Origin: Pseudarthrobacter naphthalenicus
GTDB lineage: Bacteria > Actinomycetota > Actinomycetes > Actinomycetales > Micrococcaceae
Assembly (NCBI RefSeq): GCF_029076445.1
Contig: NZ_JARESG010000011.1
Coordinates: 1 to 64,000 of the forward strand
Reading direction: 5' to 3'
DNA length: 64,000 bases
The notes beneath the pieces were generated by a model. The model saw nothing but the letters and a program-made list of their open reading frames with translations. It had not been told where the DNA came from and searched no databases. Numbering within the stretch: the stretch's first letter is position 1; every line of letters begins with the position of its first letter. Positions 1 through 7,398 of the stretch are shown here, piece after piece. Position numbers and translations under genes: made by a program.

Positions 1-1
1 C

Positions 2-26
2 TGGGGTTACCCGCAAATCGTGGACA
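2..26. repeat. IS3 element inverted repeat, orfB side
   Basis: 25-bp imperfect inverted repeat matching 1271-1295. The outer eight bases TGGGGTTA and the inner six TGGACA are identical to the reverse complement of the other end. Confidence 0.85.
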
Positions 27-31
27 GTCGA

Positions 32-916
32 TCAGGCGGCTTGTGCCGGCTGAGGTTTATCCGTGGTGAGGAGTCGTTCGTGTTCCACGGGTGTGGTGTA
101 GCCGATGGCTGAGTGGAGCCGGGCACGGTTGTAGAACTCCTCGATCCAGCGGCCGGTTGCCCGGATTGCGTCGTGCCTGGTTGCCCAGCGTCGCCGGTCG
201 TAAAACTCGGTTTTCAGGGTGGACCAGAACGATTCCTGCATGGCGTTGTCCCAGCACACCCCTGTCCGGCCGACGGACTGTTGGATGCCTAACCCGGTGC
301 AGACATCGTTGAGCTGGGTCGAGGTGTACTGGGTGCCGCGGTCGGCGTGGAACACGACGCCGGTCGGGCCTGCGCCGCGCAGGATGTAGGCCATACGCAG
401 TGCCCGTTCGACCAGGGCGGTGGTCTGGGTTGAGTCCATCGCCCATCCGAGCACGCGTCGGGAGCAGGCGTCCCGGACAGCGCACAGATACACCCAGCCT
501 TCATCGGTGCGCAGGTAGGTGATGTCTGAGATCCAGACCGCGTCCAGGGCCCCGGTGTCCCATTTCCTGGCCACCAGGTCCGGGATGGAATGGACTCGTG
601 CCTCACCGATCGGCGCTATCGGCCGGAAACGCCGCGGAGAGATCCCTTCCAGGCCCTGCCGGCGCATTGAGGATGCCACGGTCTTCCGGTCAACGCCGGT
701 CCCGTTCCTGGCCAGGGCCGCCTGGACCCGAGGGGCCCCGTAGATCCCGGACGAATCCGCATGAGCCCGCCTGACCTTCGCATCCAGTTCCGCCCGGGCA
801 ATGGCCCGCTCCGACTCCTCGGAGCTTCGTCGGCGCCAAGCGTAGTACCCGGACCGGGACACCCCCAAGAGCCGGGCCATTCGCTGGACCGGGTAGTTAG
901 CCTTCTCCGCCTCCAT
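32..916 (-). CDS. IS3-family transposase OrfB (DDE integrase domain)
   Basis: 294 residues. An N-terminal HTH_21-like segment (GVSRSGYYAW) is followed by an rve-type integrase core. Catalytic DDE candidates are visible: D in SDITYL, D in HADRGTQY and E in QESFWSTLK, with the family ending FYNRARLHSAIGY. The ATG overlaps the orfA stop as TGATG, and the frame is -1 relative to orfA. That frame stays open upstream through the orfA tail back to an AAAAG run at 966-970, so an OrfAB fusion by -1 frameshifting is plausible and would be the active transposase. The exact slippage site is an inference. Confidence 0.93.
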   Translation of the reverse strand: MEAEKANYPVQRMARLLGVSRSGYYAWRRRSSEESERAIARAELDAKVRRAHADSSGIYGAPRVQAALARNGTGVDRKTVASSMRRQGLEGISPRRFRPIAPIGEARVHSIPDLVARKWDTGALDAVWISDITYLRTDEGWVYLCAVRDACSRRVLGWAMDSTQTTALVERALRMAYILRGAGPTGVVFHADRGTQYTSTQLNDVCTGLGIQQSVGRTGVCWDNAMQESFWSTLKTEFYDRRRWATRHDAIRATGRWIEEFYNRARLHSAIGYTTPVEHERLLTTDKPQPAQAA

Positions 917-1227
917 CAGCTCGAAGCATTCCGATTCTGCTGCTTGGAAGCGAAGAAGGCTGCGGCTTTTCCCAGGAACTCGTTATCCATCCGCAGCTGT
1001 GCGTTTTCCCGCCGCAAACGCTCCAGCTCGGAGTTCCCTGCCTCCGCTGCCGCGGATTCCTCTGGAGCGGCCAGCCGTGCCCGTTCCTGGGCAACCCACC
1101 GGCCCAGCAGCTGCTCACCCAGGCCCAGTTCGCGGGCCACCGGCGCGACCGGCCTGCCCGTGTCAATCACAAGGCGGGCAGCCTCCCGCCGATACTCCGG
1201 GGTGAATTTTCGTCGTGTCGTGCTCAC
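916..1227 (-). CDS. IS3-family transposase OrfA (HTH protein)
   Basis: 103 residues. The N-terminus has the transposase_8 helix-turn-helix pattern (RRKFTPEYRREAARLV, then VAPVARELGLGEQLLGRW). The C-terminal half is a predicted leucine-zipper/coiled coil (ELERLRRENAQLRMDNEFLG), used in IS3 elements for DNA-end binding and multimerisation. It ends just past an AAAAG stretch on the coding strand where -1 slippage would give the OrfAB fusion. Starts 44 bp inside the right inverted repeat. Confidence 0.92.
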   Translation of the reverse strand: MSTTRRKFTPEYRREAARLVIDTGRPVAPVARELGLGEQLLGRWVAQERARLAAPEESAAAEAGNSELERLRRENAQLRMDNEFLGKAAAFFASKQQNRNASS

Positions 1228-1270
1228 AAGAACACCTTCCCGCAGAATCCAAGGATCCCGCTACTTCAGG

Positions 1271-1295
1271 TGTCCATCAACAGAGGTTAACCCCA
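1271..1295. repeat. IS3 element inverted repeat, orfA side
   Basis: 25-bp imperfect inverted repeat matching 2-26. It lies 44 bp upstream of the orfA start, where the promoter-proximal end of an IS3 element is expected. Confidence 0.85.
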
Positions 1296-1389
1296 CGTCG
1301 GGATCAACCTGCCCGAGACCAAAACACCCCAAAAACAAGCCCAGTGACTCCACACAGCTTGACAACTAACGCGTCAGGGGTTTTTCTGC

Positions 1390-1407
1390 GTTAAGTGAGA
1401 GAGCGTT
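1390..1407 (-). repeat. Single arm of the ACGCTCTCTCACTTAA palindrome family
   Basis: One unit, read on the minus strand as AACGCTCTCTCACTTAAC and followed by a T-rich run on the plus-strand left side. The same unit builds the nested palindromes at 4761-4860 and 35481-35647. No partner arm is visible here; sequence to its left may have been displaced by the IS3 element 95 bp away, but that is a guess. Confidence 0.7.
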
Positions 1408-1521
1408 CCGGCTGGGTCCTGACGTGCGCGCACGCGGCGGGACTATATTGGCCCTGTCGGCTCATCAACAGCCAGCTCTTCAACCAGCCAGCCCTTCAAC
1501 CTGATCGCGGGAGTGTGCACC

Positions 1522-3270
1522 ATGGCCAAAGAACTCGCCAACCAGCTCATCGAACAACTCCAGGCTGCCGGCGTGCAGCGGATTTACGGGATCGTGGGCG
1601 ACAGCCTCAACCCGATTGTTGATGCCGTCCGGCAAACGGGAGGCGCCAAGGAGGGCGGGATCGACTGGGCCCACGTCCGGCACGAAGAGGCGGCAGCCTT
1701 CGCCGCAGCAGCCGAGGCCCAGCTGACCGGCAAACTGGCTGTCTGCGCCGGATCCTGCGGGCCCGGCAACCTGCACCTGATCAACGGCCTGTACGACGCG
1801 AACCGTTCCGGGGCGCCCGTCCTGGCCATCGCCTCGCACATCCCCAGCAAGCAGATCGGCAGCAGCTTCTTCCAGGAAACCCACCCTGACCGGCTCTTCA
1901 ACGAATGCTCCGTCTACTCGGAAATGGTGAGCACCGCCGAGCAGGCGCCCCGCGTGGTGCACAGCGCCATCCAGCACGCCCTTGGGCTCGGCGGCGTGGC
2001 TGTGGTGACGCTCCCCGGCGATATTGCCGGGCTGGAAGCGACCGCACCGACGCCCCTCCCGGCCACCTTCCGGCGCGCCACACTGACGCCTGACCCGGCA
2101 AGTGTGCAGGAACTGGCGGATGCGATCAACAACGCCGGGAAGGTGGCGATCTTCGCCGGGGCCGGGGTGGAGGGTGCCCACGATGAGCTGATCGCACTCG
2201 CGGAACTTATCAACGCCCCGATCGGCCACTCCCTCCGCGGCAAGGACTTCGTCCAGTACAACAACCCCTTCGACATCGGCATGACCGGTCTGCTGGGCTA
2301 CGGCGCTGCCGCCGAGGGGATCGAGGACGCCGACCTGCTGATCCTGCTGGGCACCGACTTCCCCTACGACCAGTTCCTGCCGGAAACCCGCACCGCCCAG
2401 GTGGACCGGGCCGCCCACCGGCTGGGCCGGCGCACGGATGTGGACGTCGCTGTCCACGGCGACGTGCTGCCCACCCTGGCCGCGCTGATGCCCTTGCTGA
2501 AGCCCAAGAAAAGCCGCCGGTTCCTTGACCAGATGCTCAAGAAGCACGACAGGCTGATGAACAAATCCGTCCGTGCCTACACCCGCAAAGTGGAGAAGAA
2601 GCAGCCCATCCACCCTGAATACGCGGCATCACTCCTCGATCAGGTTGCGGCGGAGGACGCCATTTTCACCGCGGACACCGGCATGTGCAACGTCTGGACG
2701 GCCCGCTACATCAATCCGCTGGGCACCCGCCGGCTGATCGGCTCGTACCTGCACGGTTCCATGGCCAATGCCCTGCCGCACGCCATCGGCGCCCAGCTGG
2801 CCTACCCCGGGCGCCAGGTGGTCTCGGTTTCCGGCGACGGCGGCCTGTCGATGCTGCTGGGCGAACTCATCACGGTGGCCGCACACAAACTGCCCGTCAA
2901 CGTGGTGGTTTTCAACAACTCCACCCTGGGCATGGTCAAGCTCGAGATGCTGGTGGACGGACTGCCCGATTTCGGCGTTGACGTGCCCGACGCCGATTAC
3001 GCCGCGGTGGCACGGGCGCTGGGTTTCCACGCCGTGCGGGTCGCCGATCCGGCGCTCATCGAGGGGGCCTACCGGGCGGCATTTGCCCATCCCGGCCCCT
3101 CGCTGGTGGAGCTCATCACCGATCCGCAGGCGCTCTCGCTGCCGCCGAAGATCTCCGGTACGCAGGTGCTGGGGTTCGCGACGGCTATGTCCAAGGTGGT
3201 GCTGAACCGCGGTGCCGGCGAGGCGGTCAGCATGGCGCGGAGCAACCTGCGGAACATTCCGCGGCGCTAA
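1522..3270 (+). CDS. poxB: Pyruvate dehydrogenase (quinone) / pyruvate oxidase
   Basis: 582 residues, thiamine-diphosphate and FAD dependent. The family oxidises pyruvate to acetate and CO2 and passes electrons to the membrane quinone pool. The N-terminal TPP domain carries the catalytic Glu in RHEEAAAFAA (about residue 53). A central FAD-binding domain follows, then a C-terminal TPP domain with the Mg/TPP motif from SGDGGL (about 436) to VVFNN (about 463). Start chosen at ATG 1522 because GGGAG at 1509-1513 is correctly spaced; a GTG nine bases upstream would put the ribosome site inside the gene. Monocistronic, with the palindrome arm in its upstream region. It could be another POX-family enzyme, but overall fit to PoxB is strong. 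Confidence 0.9.
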   Translation: MAKELANQLIEQLQAAGVQRIYGIVGDSLNPIVDAVRQTGGAKEGGIDWAHVRHEEAAAFAAAAEAQLTGKLAVCAGSCGPGNLHLINGLYDANRSGAPVLAIASHIPSKQIGSSFFQETHPDRLFNECSVYSEMVSTAEQAPRVVHSAIQHALGLGGVAVVTLPGDIAGLEATAPTPLPATFRRATLTPDPASVQELADAINNAGKVAIFAGAGVEGAHDELIALAELINAPIGHSLRGKDFVQYNNPFDIGMTGLLGYGAAAEGIEDADLLILLGTDFPYDQFLPETRTAQVDRAAHRLGRRTDVDVAVHGDVLPTLAALMPLLKPKKSRRFLDQMLKKHDRLMNKSVRAYTRKVEKKQPIHPEYAASLLDQVAAEDAIFTADTGMCNVWTARYINPLGTRRLIGSYLHGSMANALPHAIGAQLAYPGRQVVSVSGDGGLSMLLGELITVAAHKLPVNVVVFNNSTLGMVKLEMLVDGLPDFGVDVPDADYAAVARALGFHAVRVADPALIEGAYRAAFAHPGPSLVELITDPQALSLPPKISGTQVLGFATAMSKVVLNRGAGEAVSMARSNLRNIPRR

Positions 3271-3422
3271 GCCCGGGTCCGGTGCGTCCGCCAGCGCCCG
3301 CGCGTCGCGTGAGACGGAAATGAGCGCAAAGCGTGACCCTGCCGCGCTCGCCGTGGACCGCCGTCGCTAATTGACTGGGAGGAGGCGGATTCCCGCCTGA
3401 TGCGCCGGGGGAGGCAACGGAA

Positions 3423-4721
3423 GTGTTTCGTTTACAGCGGATGATGGCGTTCGGCGCGGTGCTGGCAGTGGCAGGATGCGCGGCCCCGGCCCCGGCCCCG
3501 GCCCCGCCGGAGCTGGTCACGGCCGACGGCGTTGAACGGGTTTCGGTGGACCGCGCCTCCTACGCCACTGAACTGCGCGCCTTCCGGGCGTCCGCATTCG
3601 TCCTCGGTTCGGCACTGCTGACCGACGGCCGCGACGGTCCGAGCGGGAACGTGGTCTCCTCACCCGGCAGCCTGCTGGTGGCCCTCGCCATGCTGCGGGC
3701 CGGAGCGTCCGGCGGTACGGCCGCCGAGATGGACGCCGTCCTGCAATTCCCTGCGGCGAGGCGCGATGAGGCGATGAACGCGGTTCTCGCCTCGCTTGAG
3801 AAGTTCGACGGCGACCCCGGCTCCGTGGATGAGGAGAACCCGCCGCGGAAACCGGTGATGCACGCAGCGAACGGACTGTTCGTGGACAGGGGCGTGCCCG
3901 CCGGGAAGTCCTTCCTGGACACCCTCGCCCGGCACTACGGGACCGGCGTGTACCCCGTGAACTTCAGCGATGAGGGTACAACCAAGCCGGCCATGGATGC
4001 GTGGGTGAACCGGAACACCGGCGGGCGGATCAAGGAAGCGCCCGCAAAGTATGACCCCCGGAACACGTTCAGCCTGCTCAATTCCCTGTACTTCGCCGCC
4101 GCCTGGAGAGCGCCGTTCGACCCGAACAACTCCTCCGATCTGCCCTTCACCACAGCCGCCGGTGAGGAGATCGATGTGCCGGCCATGCACAACGAACTCA
4201 GGATGAAATATGCGGAAGGTGCCGGCTGGCAGGGGGTTGACCTTCCCTACGCGGACGGTTTTGTTATGCGGTTGGTCCTGCCGGAACGCTCATCCGATGC
4301 CGCCGGCCGCCCCGTCCCTGCGGACTTCGGTCCGGCGAAGCTCACAGAAATCGCCGACGCCTTGGATGCTGCCCGGCCGGCCTCCGTGCAGATCCAGCTG
4401 CCCCGCTGGGACCACAAGTCCAGTTTTGACCTGCGGAAGGTTTTCGACTCCCTCGGCCTGCAGACGATGCTCAACACCACGGAAGACTTCAACACCATCC
4501 AGCAACAGATGATGATCACCCAGGCCGCCCAGGCAGCGAACATCACGGTCGCCGAGAAGGGCACCGTTGCCGCCGCGGTAACTCAGATCAACGGCATGGT
4601 GACCGGTGCCCCGCCGGAGCCCGAGCGGAGCATCGACTTCAACCGGCCGTTCCACTACCAGGTTGTGCATGTGGAGACCGGCCTGCCCCTGTTCATGGGA
4701 ACGGTGGCCGACCCGCGGTAG
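3423..4721 (+). CDS. Serpin-family lipoprotein (serine protease inhibitor)
   Basis: 432 residues. A short lipoprotein signal ends in LAVAGC (Cys19), followed by an Ala-Pro linker, so it should be anchored on the outer face of the membrane. The rest is a full serpin fold: SSPGSLLVALAMLRAGASGG near the N-terminus, NSLYFAAAWRAPFD in the middle, a hinge EKGTVAAAVT near 378-387 ahead of a reactive loop, and FNRPFHYQV at the C-terminus. The hinge keeps the small residues needed for loop insertion, so inhibition is plausible. The scissile P1 residue (perhaps Thr or Val before GAPP) is uncertain. Starts at GTG with GGAGG upstream; ATG at 3441 or 3444 would also leave a usable signal peptide. Confidence 0.88.
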   Translation: MFRLQRMMAFGAVLAVAGCAAPAPAPAPPELVTADGVERVSVDRASYATELRAFRASAFVLGSALLTDGRDGPSGNVVSSPGSLLVALAMLRAGASGGTAAEMDAVLQFPAARRDEAMNAVLASLEKFDGDPGSVDEENPPRKPVMHAANGLFVDRGVPAGKSFLDTLARHYGTGVYPVNFSDEGTTKPAMDAWVNRNTGGRIKEAPAKYDPRNTFSLLNSLYFAAAWRAPFDPNNSSDLPFTTAAGEEIDVPAMHNELRMKYAEGAGWQGVDLPYADGFVMRLVLPERSSDAAGRPVPADFGPAKLTEIADALDAARPASVQIQLPRWDHKSSFDLRKVFDSLGLQTMLNTTEDFNTIQQQMMITQAAQAANITVAEKGTVAAAVTQINGMVTGAPPEPERSIDFNRPFHYQVVHVETGLPLFMGTVADPR

Positions 4722-4760
4722 CGGCGCTGTGCGGCACGGCCCGCCGTCGTCCGTTTGCCG

Positions 4761-4860
4761 GACGCTCTCTCACTTAATGCAGGAAAATCGACGGCCGCAC
4801 GCTCGCTCACTTTCCCGGAGATAGTGAGCGAGCGTTGTCGAAAAACCCACATTAAGTGAG
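4761..4860. repeat. Two-level nested palindrome, right outer arm cut by IS110 element
   Basis: Inner hairpin: 4799-4811 (ACGCTCGCTCACT) pairs perfectly with 4823-4835 around an 11-nt loop. Outer left arm: 4761-4779 (GACGCTCTCTCACTTAATG). Its partner begins at 4850 (CATTAAGTGAG) and stops at 4860, and the missing eight bases AGAGCGTC lie at 6444-6451 beyond the IS110 element. Removing 4861-6443 restores a perfect 19-bp outer arm. It follows the serpin gene and could double as its terminator. Confidence 0.88.
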
Positions 4861-4984
4861 TTTCTCAGGGGCGCTGCGCTCCGCCGTGGGGGCCGAAAAT
4901 GTATTGCTGCCGGGAACCTTTGCTGTGTCTGGGCTGCCGGAGCAGACTGGAGAGTGTGTTCCGGTCGACCCCGGTCTCTCTTTA

Positions 4985-5130
4985 GTGCCGGTGAGCCTGT
5001 AAGTGAGTTTGGTGGTGGAGGGCACAGCTTTTTGTCCGCGGGACCGTGGAATGTTGCCGTTGAGCACGAATGTCAGATTTGTTGTTTATCCGCCTTCCCC
5101 GGGACACAGACGCTATCTGTTGGAACCGGT
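4985..5130 (+). ncRNA. Candidate IS110 bridge RNA region
   Basis: IS110-group elements are known to encode a bridge RNA in the left non-coding end, with loops matching target and donor DNA. Here TAAGTGAG at 5000-5007 equals the left target flank plus core (4853-4860). ATGTCAG at 5070-5076 equals the right end of the element plus core (6437-6443). GACGCTATCT at 5109-5118 matches the reverse complement of the right target flank at 9 of 10 positions. Boundaries are approximate and the order of guides is not fully canonical. Inference only. Confidence 0.4.
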
Positions 5131-5149
5131 CGAGGAAGGGTGGGCTCTC

Positions 5150-6394
5150 ATGGAGGTCATTCACCCGCGCTGCGCGGGTATCGATATTTCAAAGAAGGAC
5201 GCGAAGGTCTGTGTCCGCATCCAGGGCCGCGGCGGCCGGTCCACCACATCCACCGTCACGACCTGGGGCTCAATGACGGGGCAGATCCTGGGGCTGAAGG
5301 AACACCTGCTGGACGAGCACGTGGATCTGGTGGTCATGGAGGCCACCGGTGATTACTGGCGCCCCTTCTACTACCTGCTTGAAGGCGACGGGCTGAACAT
5401 CATCCTGGTCAACGCCCATGACGCCAGGAACGTCCCGGGCCGCAAAACCGACGTTTCCGACGCTGCCTGGCTGGCCGACCTGGGCGCCCACGGGCTGGTC
5501 CGGGCCTCCTTCGTGCCCCCGCCACCGATCCGTGAACTGCGGGACCTGACCCGGGCCCGGACCATCATCACCCAGGAACGGACCCGGGAGATCCAGCGCC
5601 TGGAGAAACTCCTCGAGGACGCCTGCATCAAACTATCCTCGGTAGCTTCGAACATCACCGGGGTCTCCGGACGCCTGATCCTGCAAGCACTCATCGACGG
5701 GCAGACCGACCCGGCGGTCCTGGCGGAGATGGCCCAACGCCGGTTGCGGTCCAAAATCCCTGAACTCACCCAAGCACTCACCGGCCGCTTCAGCGCACAC
5801 CACCGCTACATGACCGAACTGTATCTGCACCGCATTGATGCCCACACCGCCGACATCAACGACCTCAGCGCCAGGATCGAGGCGGCGATGGAGCCCTTTC
5901 GTTTCGCCCGGGAGCTCCTCGTGAGCATCCCGGGGTTCAGCACCACCATCGCGGAAGTCTTCATCGCCGAAACCGGGGCCGACATGAGCATGTTCCCCAC
6001 CGCAGGGCACCTGGCATCCTGGGCCGGCACCTCCCCGGGATCCAACGAATCCGCCGGACGGGTAAAATCCACCAAAACACGGCCCGGCGACCGGTACCTC
6101 AAAGGCGCGCTGGGCATCGCTGCCCTATCCTGCGCGAGATCGAAGAACACCTACTTCAGCGCCAGATACGTCCGCGTCGCCTCCCGGCGGGGACCCGCCA
6201 AAGCCCTTGTCGCCGTCGAACACTCCATCCTCACCGCAGCCTGGCACATGCTCACCACCGGCGAACTCTACAACGACCCCGGCGCCGACTACTTCACCCG
6301 ACAGGCACCAGCCAAGACCAAAGCCCGCGCCGTACGACAACTAGAATCCCTCGGCTACCAAGTCACCCTCGAACCCCTACAACAGGCCGGATAA
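5150..6394 (+). CDS. IS110-family transposase (DEDD recombinase)
   Basis: 414 residues. The N-terminal DEDD_Tnp_IS110 domain shows D in GIDISKKDA, E in VVMEATGDYW, and the D pair in KTDVSDAAWLADL. A coiled-coil middle is followed by the Transposase_20 domain (SIPGFSTTIAEVFIAETG, then HLASWAGTSPGSNES). Start at ATG 5150 gives the canonical opening HPRCAGIDISKKD, with a GGAAGG-type site upstream; an open frame extends further 5' but through the non-coding left end. The family works as an RNA-guided recombinase on a circular intermediate. The reading frame is intact. Confidence 0.93.
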   Translation: MEVIHPRCAGIDISKKDAKVCVRIQGRGGRSTTSTVTTWGSMTGQILGLKEHLLDEHVDLVVMEATGDYWRPFYYLLEGDGLNIILVNAHDARNVPGRKTDVSDAAWLADLGAHGLVRASFVPPPPIRELRDLTRARTIITQERTREIQRLEKLLEDACIKLSSVASNITGVSGRLILQALIDGQTDPAVLAEMAQRRLRSKIPELTQALTGRFSAHHRYMTELYLHRIDAHTADINDLSARIEAAMEPFRFARELLVSIPGFSTTIAEVFIAETGADMSMFPTAGHLASWAGTSPGSNESAGRVKSTKTRPGDRYLKGALGIAALSCARSKNTYFSARYVRVASRRGPAKALVAVEHSILTAAWHMLTTGELYNDPGADYFTRQAPAKTKARAVRQLESLGYQVTLEPLQQAG

Positions 6395-6485
6395 CACCCA
6401 TCACCCCACGCCCCCCGCCGTGCTCACCCAATTTTCATGTCAGAGAGCGTCCTCGGGTGGGGTGGGGTGGGGAGTGGTGGGGTGG

Positions 6486-7367
6486 CTAGCGCGCGCCGCC
6501 CTGCCAGAGGGCGTCGAACGGGGCTCCGGAGGCCACACGGTTCCGGATCCCTGCCGTGACAAAGGCCTTGGCGGTCCGCGCAGCCTCGAGCGGCGCGGCG
6601 CCCTTGGCCAGTTCGGCCGTCACCGCGGCGGCCAGCGAGCAGCCGGCACCGGACACGGCCACCTCGCCCACTTTGGGGGCGCTGAGGACCTCGAGGGTCG
6701 CGCCATCGTAGTAAACGTCGACGGCGTCCGGTCCTGACAGCCGCACCCCGCCCTTGGCGAGCACCACGGCCCCGCTGAGCTCATGGATGCGGATGGCCGC
6801 GGCCTTCAGGGACTCGACGTCGGTGATCACCAGGCCGGACAGCGATTCCGCTTCAAAGTGGTTGGGCGTGACGAACGTGGCCAGCGGCAGGATTTCCGCT
6901 TTGAGGGCCTGGTCCGTGTCCAGCGCGTGGCCGGGTTCCTGGCCTTTGCAGATCAGCACCGGATCCAGCACCACGTTCCGGAAGTCACCCGCCGCCAGGG
7001 CTGCTGCCACGGTGCCAATGGTCGCAGGGCTTCCCAGCACGCCGATCTTGACGGTATCCAGGACCGGGCGGCCCGGCTCAGTCCCGCCGGAGGGCGCCCC
7101 GGCAGCGGCGCCGTACGCCGCCGTCGTGGCTTCCAGCTGGTCCGCGATCACCTGCTGCTCCATGGGCACAAACCGGTGGTTCCAGTTGTCGTTGGGGTCG
7201 AAGGAGACGATGCAGGTGAGGTTGGCGATGCCAAAGACGCCCAGCTCCTGGAACGTCTTCAGGTCAGCCTGGGCGCCGGCGCCGCCGGTGGCTTCGGAGC
7301 CTGCGATCGTGAGGACGACGGCGGGGGACTGGGCGGGGGACTGGGCGGCGGTTGAAGCAAAGGTCAT
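6486..7367 (-). CDS. PdxK/ThiD-family kinase, probably pyridoxal kinase
   Basis: 293 residues of the ribokinase-like ThiD/PdxK fold. The opening TIAGSEATGGAGAQADLKTF and the anion-hole motif GEVAVSGAGCSLAAAV are both present. The segment FDPNDNWNHRFVPM resembles the PdxK (ThiD2-like) pyridoxal kinase of Bacillus more than classical HMP-phosphate kinases, so vitamin B6 salvage is preferred over thiamine synthesis. No thi genes are nearby. Start at ATG 7367 gives the usual N-terminus; an open frame continues upstream into rsgA territory but without family similarity. Lies 31 bp downstream of rsgA, probably co-transcribed. Confidence 0.8.
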   Translation of the reverse strand: MTFASTAAQSPAQSPAVVLTIAGSEATGGAGAQADLKTFQELGVFGIANLTCIVSFDPNDNWNHRFVPMEQQVIADQLEATTAAYGAAAGAPSGGTEPGRPVLDTVKIGVLGSPATIGTVAAALAAGDFRNVVLDPVLICKGQEPGHALDTDQALKAEILPLATFVTPNHFEAESLSGLVITDVESLKAAAIRIHELSGAVVLAKGGVRLSGPDAVDVYYDGATLEVLSAPKVGEVAVSGAGCSLAAAVTAELAKGAAPLEAARTAKAFVTAGIRNRVASGAPFDALWQGGAR

Positions 7368-7398
7368 GGATCCATCCTGCCATCCGCCACCCGGTGGC

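Larger units (their letters stand above)
2..1295 (-). mobile_element. IS3-family insertion sequence, complete with both inverted repeats
   Basis: A 1294-bp element bounded by imperfect 25-bp terminal inverted repeats: 2-26 (begins TGGGGTTACC, ends TGGACA) and 1271-1295 (begins TGTCCA, ends GGTTAACCCCA). About 18 of 25 positions match, and the tips are the TG...CA type usual for IS3. It carries two overlapping transposase frames on the minus strand in the IS3 arrangement, orfB in the -1 frame of orfA. The window begins one base outside the left tip, so a target-site duplication cannot be checked. The frames look intact, so the element may be active. Confidence 0.9.
4861..6443 (+). mobile_element. 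IS110-family insertion sequence inserted in a palindromic repeat
   Basis: A 1583-bp element whose borders are fixed by the split palindrome arm: CATTAAGTGAG ends at 4860 and AGAGCGTC resumes at 6444. An AG dinucleotide occurs at both junctions (4859-4860 and 6442-6443), matching the shared 2-bp core expected of IS110 insertion without a conventional duplication. There are no terminal inverted repeats. The left non-coding end is long (about 289 nt before the transposase) and the right one short (about 49 nt), the layout of the IS110 rather than the IS1111 group. Confidence 0.85.

Noticed and set aside
4797..4837. Simple Rho-independent terminator for the serpin gene
   Set aside because: The inner hairpin could terminate, but no T-tract follows directly and the outer arms show that it belongs to the palindrome family.
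6395..6485. Second non-coding RNA at the right end of the IS110 element
   Set aside because: Only about 49 nt lie between the transposase stop and the element end, too short for an IS1111-type RNA.
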